Assembly: GCA_037952775.1 (NCBI GenBank)
Contig: JBANAY010000003.1
Location: 992,001 to 1,056,000 of the forward strand
Direction: 5' to 3'
Length of the DNA: 64,000 nucleotides
DNA from: Clonostachys chloroleuca
Taxonomy: Eukaryota > Ascomycota > Sordariomycetes > Hypocreales > Bionectriaceae
In this document: one piece after another, positions 53,795-64,000 of the stretch
Numbering within the stretch: position 1 is the first letter of the stretch
Layout: each line of letters starts with the position of its first letter
The notes under the pieces: generated by a model
What the model saw: only the letters and a program-made list of their open reading frames with translations
The model's database searches: none
Told to the model about the DNA's origin: nothing
Translations under genes and position numbers: made by a program

Positions 53795-54907
53795 TATATA
53801 CGAGAAACTATACGATAAATCGACTTCTACAATATATCTTTCGAGTTGAGTAATGATAATTCTTGTGAAGTCGCATGCAGTAGCTGCCAAGATAGCTCGT
53901 CCAGTATTCATCAAACAATAAGTTACATTCCAGCCGAGTTGCCAGGCCCGAGTCGACCGAATAGATGGGTGACAGTGGCAAAAGATCCAGTCGGTTGGGC
54001 ATGCGGAGGGTTTCTCTTACACCATCAAAACTTGGGCGGATTAAGTGAGACGCTTGACAGCAGCGAATATGATCTCAAGCAACGTAGGAGCCACACACAA
54101 ATAGCATGTAACTTCGACGGGGTACGAGGGGATGGATTGATATACACCTGCACTATATCGATAACACGAATAGCGGTTGGGTGCTTCCACCAGGCTTGCT
54201 AATTAATCATTTCAACTCAACTCGGACCAGATTGCAATTCATTGATGCGGCTCTGTGGAGAAACATACCGACATTGATTATTAATGATCAATTCAGGGGT
54301 CAATTGACATTAATTGCAGTTGATTGACATTGTCAGAGCCAATTCTACTACACTAGCAACAACGGAGCATGTTCACGCTTAACTGCTGAGCCTAATTGAC
54401 TAGGTATATAGCCTGTCACTGACACCAACAAACATATATTACTAGGCAGGTCTTCGGCGCTGGTTGCCCATAAGTTTCCCGAGCACGGTTGATATCTGCC
54501 ACGGCGGAGCTGACTTATAGTAAGTGAGAGAGCTATGCAGCTGCTGGAAAAAAAAGGGGAATTCCCAAACACCAAGAATTTAACAACCTGACACTATACC
54601 CAGTATCATAACACATTAAACTTCAGCCTTTTTGCTCGGCCGTACATAAGGTTCAATACCAATAATGGCTGTGCCCAGCCGTCTTATATCACCACTTATG
54701 ACTTTTAGCAAATCTATCGCCCCCGCCTGTCCCAATGCGCAAGACACGAAGACGCTCCAATGGTTTCACCTCTCAATCTCGCACGGTTCGTTGGCGTCAA
54801 AAGGCTGAAGATTCGTTCCGGTTCATCCGACATGCAAGGTATTAACAAAATACTAAGGGCCATATGTGAGAGATGAGACCACACGCTACGCTTGCCTATT
54901 CAGTACG
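53795..54907. other. Non-coding, TE-flanking region
   Basis: No gene supported. Around 54215-54340 there are ATTGACATT/AATTGATTATTAATGATCAATT-like palindromic stretches that could be the eroded end of the hAT element. Confidence 0.35.
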
Positions 54908-55745
54908 TCATTTAGTCGTACAAGCCAGATCCTCCGGACCGTTTGTCCTTGAAAGACAGCGGTCGTATTCATCCCATTCTTCTTCTAGTCGGACTACAGG
55001 ACATGTCAGATTATCACGGAAGTCGCTGAGGCCTGATGCCACCACAATTCTGCGCCGCTCCGGAGGCCGTTCTTGTGGAATGAGGATAACACGATATTTG
55101 TACTCGGCTTCCCATAGCTGTCCGACGTCACGCCTAGCCTTGTCACGCCAGTCTGCCCTGTCGTTCTAGAACTTGTGAACGAAGCTCCACTTCATGCGCG
55201 GACGTAGCACAACAGCTGCCACATATATAGGCGAATCGTCCGTCAGTTCATAATACTTGTCAAGCTTCATCCAGGCCTGATTGATATTGTGATGAAAGTA
55301 TTTCTCCTTATGATCTTTGTATCGCGACTTGAACTCTTCCAGATGTTGAAGTAGGAACTCGTACGTAGGGAGTATGTCCCATATTCGACTCCCTGATGCA
55401 GTGCCAGAATTCCCTTGCATACGTGTTGCAACCTCCTCGAAGGGCTTGAGGATCTCAAGATAGATTGTAAGTGCGTGCCAGTCGTTCATCATCAAGTGCA
55501 GCATCCACAATATATGAGGCTTCGCTTGCCGCCTTGCTAGAGGTTTTCGGGTCTGTTGTGTGAGATCTTGCTCTAGTACTGATGCCAGACTTGGACCTCT
55601 GCGCCGATCATGATATCAATAGGCTTCCGAAGCAGCAGTCCACGCTCTATCTCAGCCTTGTTGGAGTTCCAGCGGGTATCGTTGGCGAGAACTAAATCAT
55701 GTGGGTGCTTCCTTTCCGCATCTAGATCGCGAGCAGTGATATATA
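54908..55745 (-). pseudogene. hAT-family transposase relic, truncated and broken
   Basis: Reading from 55745 down: LANDTRWNSNKAEIERGLLL and GAEVQVWHQY, then TAG (55575-55573); a second TAG (55539-55537) and a frame change; then HLMMNDWHALTIYLEILKPF and VVLRPRMKWSFVHKF; TAG (55166-55164); then NDRADWRDKARRDVGQLWEA to TGA at 54910-54908. These are the middle and late parts of fungal hAT transposases (TRWNS block, later W...LW region). The BED finger and N-terminus are missing, the relic ending abruptly next to the ThDP enzyme gene. Not functional. Confidence 0.8.
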
Positions 55746-55811
55746 CGGTGCGCTAGTGGGCGTGTATTCAACATGAAGTAACATAACAACTCAAAAAAAG
55801 TGAGGAGTGCT

Positions 55812-58054
55812 CTAGAGCAACACCTCAATGAGCATTGACTTTCTATCTGTCAAAAGCCTAGACGCCGCCGCCGCAAGTGCTTCCCTCAGTTCTCCAACAG
55901 TCTGGACCCTAACACCTTTCATCCATCCTTGTGTATCTTTTATCTCGTTATCCCAGCCAACCTCCGATCCAGCGGCAGCCTCTGCCAATGCCGCGTAGTT
56001 TGGACTTGGTCGGATCGCAGTGTTAATTTCGTCATCAGTAGCAGACGCACCCAGGCCGTCAGGATAGACAAGCTTCACAGAGTTCCGCGGTGCTTTCCAG
56101 CCTAGATATTTCATGATGTGTCAGTATGCCGACATTCTCCGGTTCTTATTCGGGTTGATTGGCTTTTCCTCTCACCTCCATTGTTTAATACTACCGTCAA
56201 GAGCGGAATTTGGTACTTGGAGCCCACCCATAGCGCGCTTGACGGCGCCGCGCACATGAAGCTCCCGTCACCGACAACCTGGCACACTAAACCTCCTTGC
56301 TGTTGGCTGTCTCGTGCATTTTGGGCCTCTGAATCCGTCAGAGCCATTCTCACACCGAGCGCTGCACCATTGCTCCATCCGATTCCTGTTGCGCCGCAGT
56401 TGATCCAGCTCCCTGGCCGTGTTGGCTGGAGTTGATCGTGAAGAGCGTGGGAGGCTGTGACCGCTTCGATGACAAAGTTGGTGGATTCCGGGAGTACGGA
56501 CTTGAGAAGTTGGCCAATGTTGTCGAAATCCAAGGGCTCATCATCGCCTAGGCGAGGTCGAGAAGCAATTTGGTCCATTCGTGCTTGATGTACCTTTGCA
56601 CGTGCATCTCGACGGGCAACGTAGACGGGATTCTGGAGCTTTTCTGCTAGTGCAGTGTCAGACTTGATGTGATTGACTAATTGTGTGAGTGCTGTGAAGC
56701 TATCAGCCTTCCAGCGGCTGTGGGCAGGGTAGAAAGACACTGGGAAATGCTGTTTAAGGGGGTCAATATCAATGTGATAGATGCGGGCATCAGCCGATGG
56801 AGGATTGCGCGATGGGATCCAGGGAATGTCACAGTCCAGAAGCAGGATGACATCGGCGTCCTGAGTACACTCGTCTACACCGAGGCGGAAGCCCTCAGAA
56901 GCGATGTTGGAGAAAGGAAAGTTGACGTCGCTACCACCTGTGTCATGAACACGAATCCCAGGAATGGAGTCTGCGAGGGCTGTGAGAAGTTCGGGTGTCC
57001 GTCGGTCGCGGCCTGAATAGCCTGTGATGATGAGAGGACGTTCGGCATTTACCAATGCCTCCGCAACATCGCGGACAGCGTCGGGAGGTAGAGCAGTCTC
57101 TCCAATCGGAACCCACCTGCTCTGGTCCAAGGAGTATGCTTTGATCTCCTGGGCTAGGACCTCTCTGGCGCAGACCAGATACGACGGGCCTTTGGGCGAG
57201 CTGCTTGCAAACTGGAGGGCGCGAGCCATGTTTTGTTTGACGTTAAGCCCCGTGTGGATCTCGCCGGTATATCTACAGTACTGTCTAACGAGCCCTTTCT
57301 GGTCCGGGGCATCCTGCAACCAGTTGCTATACTCTGTCCGCGACCCAGGCAGCTCCCCAGACTCGGTATAAGGAACCAGGCCCGCAAGGATGAGAACGGG
57401 AACGCGGCCAACACTTGCATTGTGCAGACCGTGGGCGAGCGCCTGAGTGCCAACATCAACATGGACGAGGACGGCTTGAGCTTTGCCTGTGACTCGCGCA
57501 TAGCCATCGGCCATGGAAATAGCGGTCACTTCAGAGGGGCAGGTAATAAGCTTGGGCCATGTGTCAGGTCGCTCTCTCTTGCCTTTGACAATTGCCTCGA
57601 GGATGGAGGGATGATCCGATCCGACATTAACGAAACATGTTGTGATACCAGCCTATTGATCTTTGAGTCTCCGGTTATTGCTATTAAGCGTAAGGGGTGA
57701 GATAATTGGAATATAAATACCTCCCACAGTGAGTCGAACAGGGCATACGCCGTGGTGTACCTGCTTTTTGTTAGTCTCTTCCTTTTTTTAGTTGATTGAA
57801 TGCCATATCAAAAAAGAATTTACTTGCGTGTCAGGACTGCTAGGAGATGTTGGATTCGCTGTCGTGGGAGCATGTGTGGATTGTATGCTACGAGTGATAG
57901 AAAGGGGCACAGCCGGCGTCGGAGCAAAACCGCGGGGGCTTCGGAGAAAAGAGGACACAGCTACCACCTGCGGACGCAGATGACTTTGGATGGAGACAGC
58001 TCGCCTTGCTATTGTGGCATGGCTTGCCCGCGATACCCAGCGTACCAGAGGCAT
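55812..58054 (-). CDS. ThDP-dependent enzyme (acetolactate synthase/benzoylformate decarboxylase-like), likely mitochondrial
   Basis: Four exons (58054-57828, 57760-57721, 57652-56176, 56101-55812) give 677 aa. The first intron (57827-57761) begins GCAAGT and ends GCAG, a GC-AG intron; only this joint keeps frame into YTTAYALFDSLWEAGITTCFVNVG. The first 75 residues are Arg/Ser/Ala-rich without acids (MPLVRWVSRASHATIARRAV), a typical mitochondrial presequence. The catalytic Glu is in CPSEVTAISMADGYARVTGK. The ThDP/Mg motif runs from VVGDGSFMCAAPSSALW to VLNNGGW, with the third intron splitting the last Gly codon. Neither the acid substrate nor the reaction (ligation or decarboxylation) can be fixed. 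Confidence 0.88.
57761..57827 (-). other. GC-AG intron in the ThDP enzyme gene
   Basis: Donor GCAAGT, acceptor AAAAAGCAG, 67 bases, with GACTAAC as branch site. The alternative GT donor three bases further in does not keep the frame. Confidence 0.7.
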
Positions 58055-58818
58055 AGTGAATGTGTTGTATCGTATGTGTGCACGTGGAAACACAGAGTAG
58101 CTGGGACGATTGTGAAGAAAAGAGAAGGAATGGCAGCACCCACCTGAGTACGCAACAATCGGCCAACTACCGGCTCTCACCCATGTCGTCGTCGGGGTAA
58201 TGGCACTCTGCTTACGGAGGATTCTCACACGAACCGCAGTGGGGATAGACGCCGACCTAGCAGCTCTTTCAATCAATAATCACGTAAAGAACAAGAGCAC
58301 GCAAGCAATATTTGAGAGATATGTCTGAATCCAAGACCCAGATTACGAGGTTAGGGTAGAATATGCTTGACCCCTTTGGTTGCCTTGCAAGGCTGTCTCG
58401 AGGAATACATCGCAGTCTTACGTCATGGAATTATTGAGGTGTTTACGAACCTTTGTGATCAATTATTTATTAATATTAATATCTGCTTTTGATTTGATTA
58501 TTTACACTCGATCCAAAGCCTCAGGAGCAACGCCAAGCTGTCACGTCAGCGTTTCGCCAGATGCGGAGTACCTTTTAAGTTTGCATGACGACTACCAAAC
58601 AAACTGACAAGATCCGTGTCCTTCGATTGGTTAATATTGTTCGTTGGGCAGTGAGGCAATTGAGCGTGCAGCACTTGCGGGGTTGCCGCCTGAATGTAAC
58701 CAACAGAAGCTTCAACCTTTCATTCTTCATCACGTATGAAGACTAGCTACGAGACAGTCGTCCACACGCAACTTAATTTTCAACTGACTTTGGCTGGCCC
58801 ACTTACTTGTATCTTACC
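58055..58818. other. Divergent promoter region of ThDP enzyme and BTB genes
   Basis: No gene seen. The ATG-less frame upstream of 58054 is open but starts only at TTG. Confidence 0.5.
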
Positions 58819-59760
58819 ATGGCTTTCAACTTCAGCGCTACCACGCCAAACACCTTGGCCCCTGTGGGATATCTCAAAACAACGCCGAATGAACAGGTTA
58901 AAGAACTCACGAGCTCTCTTCAAAGGTTGGGCGTGTGGTTTGGATGCATTATATGCACATGATTAACTCTCAAAATAGACTCTTTTCAAGCGGGTCTTAC
59001 TCCGATCTTACCATCCTATGTGGTGGGAGCCAGTACAAGGTGCACAGAGCGCTCGTCTGCCCACGCTCTAGCTTTTTCGAGGCAGCGTGCCGCAATAATT
59101 TTAAGGTACTCTCTTCGTCATAGTCATCATTTCAGTACAATATAGCTCTTCGAAGTCTCTAATCATTATTTCGATGAACAGGAAGCTGAGACCGGCGAAA
59201 TCTCCCTTCCCGATGACGACCCGGTCGCAGTTGAGATGATGATCCGATACTTTTATTTTCTCGATTACTCACCTCCAGAAACAAAGTCAGCAAGCCATCA
59301 AACTCCCACATACTTCAACCTGGAGGGCCATGGCCAAGGGAGCATCTTTGGTGGAGCGATCTACCCTCCCGCCGCACAGGGTACAAAGAAATCCAACAAG
59401 AATAAACCTAAGGCTGAGACTACATTTTTCACGAACACAATCGCTCCTTCACATCTTGTCTTGCATGCTCAAGTCTACGCCTTGGCAGAGAAATACAACA
59501 TCTCCGGCTTGAAGGCACTAGCAGCGACAAAATTTAAGTGCGAAGTGGATTCACACTGGCATTCTGAGGATTTTATGCTGGCTTTGAAGGAGGTTTATAA
59601 CTCTACAGTCGATCATGATCGCGTGCTTCGAGACATCGTCGTGCAGGCAGTCAGCGGACATTTGCAGTTGTTGGAAAGTAAGCCTTTCCAAGAGGCTATC
59701 AAGGGGCTTGATTTCTCTTATGATCTCCTCCTCAAGCTGAAAATGGGCGGACGGATTTGA
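58819..59760 (+). CDS. BTB/POZ domain protein
   Basis: Three exons (58819-58925, 58979-59105, 59182-59760; introns 53 and 76) give 270 aa. The BTB fold is clear: LFSSGSYSDLTILCGGSQYK, VHRALVCPRSSFFEAACR, and after the second intron EISLPDDDPVAVEMMIRYFY. A Lys/Asn-rich insert (KKSNKNKPKAE) separates it from the helical end (VYALAEKYNISGLKALAATK). Such proteins dimerise or serve as adaptors for Cul3 ubiquitin ligases; the fungal short BTB proteins have no defined partner. Not linked to its neighbours. Confidence 0.9.
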
Positions 59761-59981
59761 GCATTGCCTCCAAGGGCATCAAGAGACCGTAATCAATACA
59801 GGCTCTGTGTGTTGATTAGTGCTAATCAACTTACCGCTCAGCTCGGTGCTGCTTATCGCGAGCTTCCCCAGCCGCGTTTATGTTGCAGATCCGTCCAACT
59901 CTACACAAGTTAGTGTTTTCATTCAGGCATCCAGCGGACCGTCAATGTAGTTCTCCTTTTATAGAGGTACAGGTGTTGCTT

Positions 59982-61977
59982 CTATGCTAGAATCTGGATA
60001 TTGGATCCTACTTCATTCAGGAAAGCTATTCCTTCCTTTCGATATGTATCGTCTTCCACATAATTTCCGTTGGCATCGAGAACAATATTTTTCGGCTTAG
60101 ACAGGTCGTACTTTGGCCACACGGGCAGCGTACTATCATTTCCACGGCTCGAGTTGGGGTCGTGGTCGTAAACAAACGATATGTACGCCCTTCCGATATT
60201 TTCACTCAATTCTTTGTAGTGCTCATAGGCCGGCATCGGGCCAAGTCCACCTGAGATATTTTGGAAGCTGAATGCCACGTTTTGGAAGTGGCCAACGCCC
60301 CTATCCCACCTTTCGCCATACTGTAAGCTCACATGGCATGTGTTAGTTAACGTCCAGAGAGACAGTTTTGCATGGTACTGACCCCTAAAGTATCAAATCG
60401 ATAGCTGTAAACGGGAGCTCCAGCAGCTGTCAGTTGCTCTGCCACGCGACGCCGTCCAGCAACCATGACCATGTCTCCCTCGATGGCGGCGGCACGGCGC
60501 CACAACAGTCCCTGGTCAGGGAATACAACAGGGTCTGGGTTTAGGTAATAAGGAGGCTGAGATGCAGGATCGTCCGGATAAAGTTCCAACAATTTTCTGG
60601 CCATCGGTGGGCGAATACTGTACCTCCGGTAGTCGAGCATGCTCTTCACGAGCTCCTCTTCGGTGTTGATACCTCTCGTTGCAAAGGTACAGCCTTCGTC
60701 ACTGTTGGTACCTATGATTACGGGGATGCGCAGGAATTTACCCTCCCTAGCAAGAACGCTCGGGAAATCACTCCATAGTTCTCCGTCCACCACTGAACCA
60801 CCCCATCAGCTTCCGCGGTGCAAATGCACTGTTGGTCAGGCTTCAAACTCACTGGGGTTCCATATGAGACTCGTCGTCTTAGCAGCTTGCCATGTTTCGA
60901 ATGGCACCGCTCTGAGACAATTAACCATGGCGCTGGAGCCAGTACATCCAACCTGCGCGGCGAGAGACTCCACGAAGCCAGCGTAAAATGAAAGATCGTG
61001 CATCGGAGCTCCAGATGGCCCTCCAGATTCCATAATAGCAGCGTGGTAAAGCCCGTCATCTCGTCCATCATACGTAAACATGTGGAGTCCAATAGCTTGT
61101 GCCCCAGCAGCTGCAAGAAGAAGGTGAGCTTCACTCAAGACAAGGGGGGCGAGTACGCACATTCACCCCAGATCGTAACCCGGTTTGGATCACCACCAAA
61201 CGAGGCCATGTTCTCCTGGATCCACATGAGTGCGAGCCTTTGATCGTGAATTCCAGCATTGGTACTTCCTTCTTTCAAAAGCTCTGGTGTTTGCATGAAG
61301 CCAAGTTTGTTGATCCGATAGTTGAATGAAACTTTTTCTTTTTAGTTGTGTAGTGCCATGGAAAAAGAGCACAATGGCTTACCTCCAACAATAGGCTTTC
61401 CAATCTCCTGACTTAGCTGAACAAGCCCGGACATGTTATAACGAGGGTCAGATGTTCCGCCGCCATCAAAGCCCCCCCATATATCCAAACTAACACCGGA
61501 AGGTTGGTGTCTGGTGAAATACCAGCGGGGCGAACAACTAAGCAGACCGTCAGCCATGAAGATTTAGCGCTCCTTCTACAAGTTGAGAGTAACCATTAAT
61601 GCTCAAACAGTCCTCGGAAATATCGTTCCCAAATACATTCGGTGGGGAGTATTGCGGGCACTACCGAGAGGTGAATTTCGCAAAGTCTCTTCAAGGTGAT
61701 AGTTTTGCATTCCACTTACGGCAGGTCCGTAGCTAGTGGCATTTCGAGTTTCTGAAAAGGCTTGGTCGATATAATGAGGGCGCTGGAAACGTCTCTCCCC
61801 TGTAGGAGGTAAGGCAAATGGCATTCCTAGAAACGCATCCTGATTGAAACTTCCTAGATGCTTGCCCACATAAGTTCCGTTCATGGTAGAAACTGTTGGG
61901 TTTGTGGAAAAACATGTCGCTCGAGAAGCAGGAAGCAGAACTCCAAAGAGACCTGTGGCGAAATATGAATACTTCAT
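59982..61977 (-). CDS. Second secreted type-B carboxylesterase/lipase, with one-base break in a G-run
   Basis: Seven exons: 61977-61720, 61660-61594, 61537-61383, 61331-61161, 61110-60853, 60792-60383, 60320-59982. They would give 552 aa if one base were added. Signal peptide: MKYSYFATGLFGVLLPASRA. Blocks include EDCLSIN, the nucleophile elbow VTIWGES|AGAQA split by intron 4, GTNSDEGCTFATRG with the acidic residue, and FVYDHDPNSSRG near the end. In exon 3 the oxyanion loop should read WIYGGGFDGGG, but the run has 7 G (61472-61478) where 8 are needed, and exon 3 is one base short for the next joint. So either the assembly lost a G or the gene is broken. The catalytic His is not securely placed. 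Confidence 0.8.
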
Positions 61978-62466
61978 CTTCACAGTTTTTCGACTCGTCT
62001 AAAACATATACACAGATCACATATTCCCTTTTTTTATATAGATAGATATTTATATCTTACCAAGTCTTGTGACTTTTTGACTTCCAGATTGTTCAGTTGT
62101 ATTTACCCGCATATCTTGACGTTAGTGGGCCAGCAAACAATGGAAACTAGGACCATAGCCTAGCTTCGAAATAATCCGTGATACTAACAGGCTGATCTTA
62201 TCCACGCAATTATCCTCCTTACATTTTTCTCCACCAATCAACCTTTCTCATCTGAAGCCAACGGAGAACTGTGAATGCATAATATGGCCATAGAAGTTGC
62301 GCTTATGGACGGCAAGAATGTTGAACGGCTTTGGCTTTCAAATGCGCCTTGTATTTCTTTAGAGAGCTTTCGACTATTATTCTGACCTATCGGCAGCTCA
62401 TGCTGGTTAGTCACTAGGGCAGAAGAATCCTCTGAAAGTAATGTTGATCAAATCATATTGATATCC
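61978..62466. other. Intergenic region
   Basis: Promoter of the second esterase and 3' flank of the last gene. AT-rich; nothing else seen. Confidence 0.5.
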
Positions 62467-63902
62467 TCAATCTAGCGAATCTACCCTAACCGATCTCCAT
62501 TCCTGTGAAGCTAAGATGTATTCCCCTTCGAACACTGTTCGATCCACACCATTCTGTTTCTTGCTACAGGTCAGCTTCACCCTATCCAGAGGCTCTCCGA
62601 GTAAGTCCATCTCAATTCCATGAATTCTGTAGCTTTCAGGTATATTGGGAAGCACTAAGTCTTGTTCTTGTGGACAGCGTAGGAGCGGAAAGTTGTCCAA
62701 ACCACCCAGTGACCCTTTGTAAAACCCACCCTCTTCTAGCTCGATCACCTTGCGAACCACACAGACGGACAGCTTAGAGTCCCAGATACCTTCTTGATGT
62801 TGCGAGGTCGAAAGAAGTCGCATCGCTTGGGTTCGGATCTGATGTACGCGGCATTTGGTCGCGGCATAGAAGAGAGGTGCAATCCAACCCATGTCAATGA
62901 TGGACAGGTGTCTGAAGACGAAGTTACCCATCGATATCTGCTTGTCATTCAAATCCGGTGTTGTTTTCAACAAAGTTATGCCATTCTGTATGAGAGTGAG
63001 GAACTTGGTTGTTTGCAGATCGTACGCTAACTCGTCGTAGGGAGAAATGCAGGTAGCGGTCATGATTTCTGCCATTGTGTAGTATTGAAGGATGAGCAAA
63101 TATAATTTGGTTCGCTGATCACCTCTCGGAGTTTCCGTTCGGATAATATCCAATGAGAGATCGTAGATCCTGAGCCATTGTGATAGGTCGGCGCGGTTGT
63201 GTTCCTGGCGCGCTTTCAAGGCATCAGTGCTGATCAAAAGAGCACTTCCGGCGTCGTGCTCCGCTCGGGCCTGATTCGAAATCTCAATGGCCCGATCAAG
63301 AAGCTGTCCCAGATATTGCCAGGCCTCGTTGGTTGAGTTAAAGCGAGTGCTGGGTAGTGGCCCTCGTAGGCTCACCGGAAAATCAAAGCAGGGCCGTGGA
63401 CGGCCTTGGTGGAATAGCCTGAACTGCAATCTCAACCTCGTAAACATTTCGGCGATCCAACCATCCAGCATCTTGGCTCGAGGTTGATGTACGGCAGGCA
63501 CTGCTGATAGCGACTCTTGAGCTTCGGCCAGGACCTTCAATCCATTATCCATGTGGCGGTGTGCAGTCTCAAAATGGCCACGAAGGAGCTCTAAACAGAT
63601 GAAGATGACGCATCCTATCAGCGAAACATGAAGAGAGGCTCGTCCCGTGGCGTTCAGGTGGTACTGAAGGTGGCGGATGGCCTTGGTATAGTGCCGCAGA
63701 GTGATGACCTCTTGCGAGGATGCGGTGTTGTCGCTCAGGGTGGGTGTTCGGTGCACTGTGCCCAATGCAAGAACAGCATGAAGAACAGAGGGCTCCGTCG
63801 AAGCGGCCTGGAAGACCAGCTTCGTCCAGAATCCGGTGACGAATGTGCCCGGCAACTTTGGGGCGGAGCGATGCCTGAACCACTCGAAGCGAGCTTTATC
63901 AC
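62467..63902 (-). CDS. Fungal transcription-factor-type protein, C-terminal part (5' end outside window)
   Basis: The last exon runs from the acceptor GATGCAG (exon from 63902) to TAG at 62467, about 478 aa, beginning DKARFEWFRHRSAPKLPG. It has no start ATG, and the donor of the preceding intron is not inside the window. The sequence is the helical regulatory domain of Zn2Cys6-type proteins in the group with FWTKLVFQAASTEPSVLHAV, ALGTVHR, CLELLRGHFETAHRHMDNGL, and a C-terminal RTVFEGEYILASQEWRSVRV-like tail. The zinc cluster, if present, is outside the window. Targets unknown. Confidence 0.75.
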
Positions 63903-64000
63903 CTGCATCGAGGAGGACGGGATAATGGCATGCCGGTGAGTATAAGGGGCCAATGATAGAGCCATAGCCGGGCTTGCTGTTTCCTGGCAGAGGAGGTAGA

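Noticed and set aside
53846..54202. A 118-codon plus-strand ORF after the direct repeats
   Set aside because: It has an even, low-complexity Ser-rich start, no domain and lies in eroded transposon flank; likely chance.
12328..55575. TAG reassigned to an amino acid or programmed recoding in this genome
   Set aside because: TAG serves as the ordinary terminal stop of intact genes here (for example the lipoxygenase, the BVMO and the first regulator), so the internal TAGs are better seen as mutations or spliced out.
1..64000. A polyketide, peptide or terpene biosynthetic gene cluster
   Set aside because: No synthase, synthetase or cyclase is present. The ToxD-like reductase alone does not define such a cluster.

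Overview
The window is nuclear DNA from a filamentous ascomycete (Pezizomycotina). Most genes carry short GT-AG introns of about 50-100 bases with CTAAC/CTGAC-type branch sites, are separated by long spacers and lie on both strands without operons. The families are typical of such fungi: Zn2Cys6 and bZIP regulators, a lipoxygenase, secreted type-B esterases, an AA9 polysaccharide monooxygenase, tyrosinase, MFS carriers, BTB and F-box proteins. I cannot name the species. Exon joints were deduced by eye from splice signals plus reading frame, and each joint given keeps frame unless a break is stated.

Layout. 1-11.8 kb: 3' part of a Zn2Cys6-type regulator, a ToxD-like reductase, a secreted manganese-type lipoxygenase, a bZIP/DUF3425 regulator with a probable late frameshift, and a secreted HEFGH metallopeptidase-like protein. 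11.9-18.1 kb: two tandem relatives of an unnamed family with a PD-(D/E)XK-like core, one interrupted by an in-frame TAG and one badly decayed, followed by an unrelated three-exon gene with an Arg/Ser-rich start. 19.3-25.7 kb: a broken secreted-protein gene, an intact secreted esterase and a small Cys-rich ORF. 26.7-36.7 kb: a DAL5-type MFS carrier, a Baeyer-Villiger monooxygenase, a YjlB-like cupin and a nine-exon Zn2Cys6 regulator, which look like a small co-regulated catabolic or modification cluster. 37.2-40.1 kb: an intronless F-box gene with an in-frame TAG, an A32 tract and a Zn2Cys6 relic.

41.7-53 kb: a signal-peptide isochorismatase-like hydrolase, an AtuA (DUF1446)-DUF4387 protein, a sugar-type MFS carrier, a secreted tyrosinase and an AA9 enzyme. 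53.5-55.7 kb: a diverged direct repeat and a truncated hAT transposase relic. 55.8-64 kb: a ThDP-dependent enzyme with a likely mitochondrial presequence and a GC-AG intron, a BTB protein, a second secreted esterase broken by one base in a G-run, and the 3' part of another regulator.

The strongest leads are the tandem PD-(D/E)XK-like family with its neighbour (12-18 kb) and the transporter/BVMO/cupin/regulator group (26.7-36.7 kb). A recurring theme is gene decay: several reading frames are cut by TAG in frame, alongside a transposon relic and a repeat pair that differ partly by C-to-T changes.
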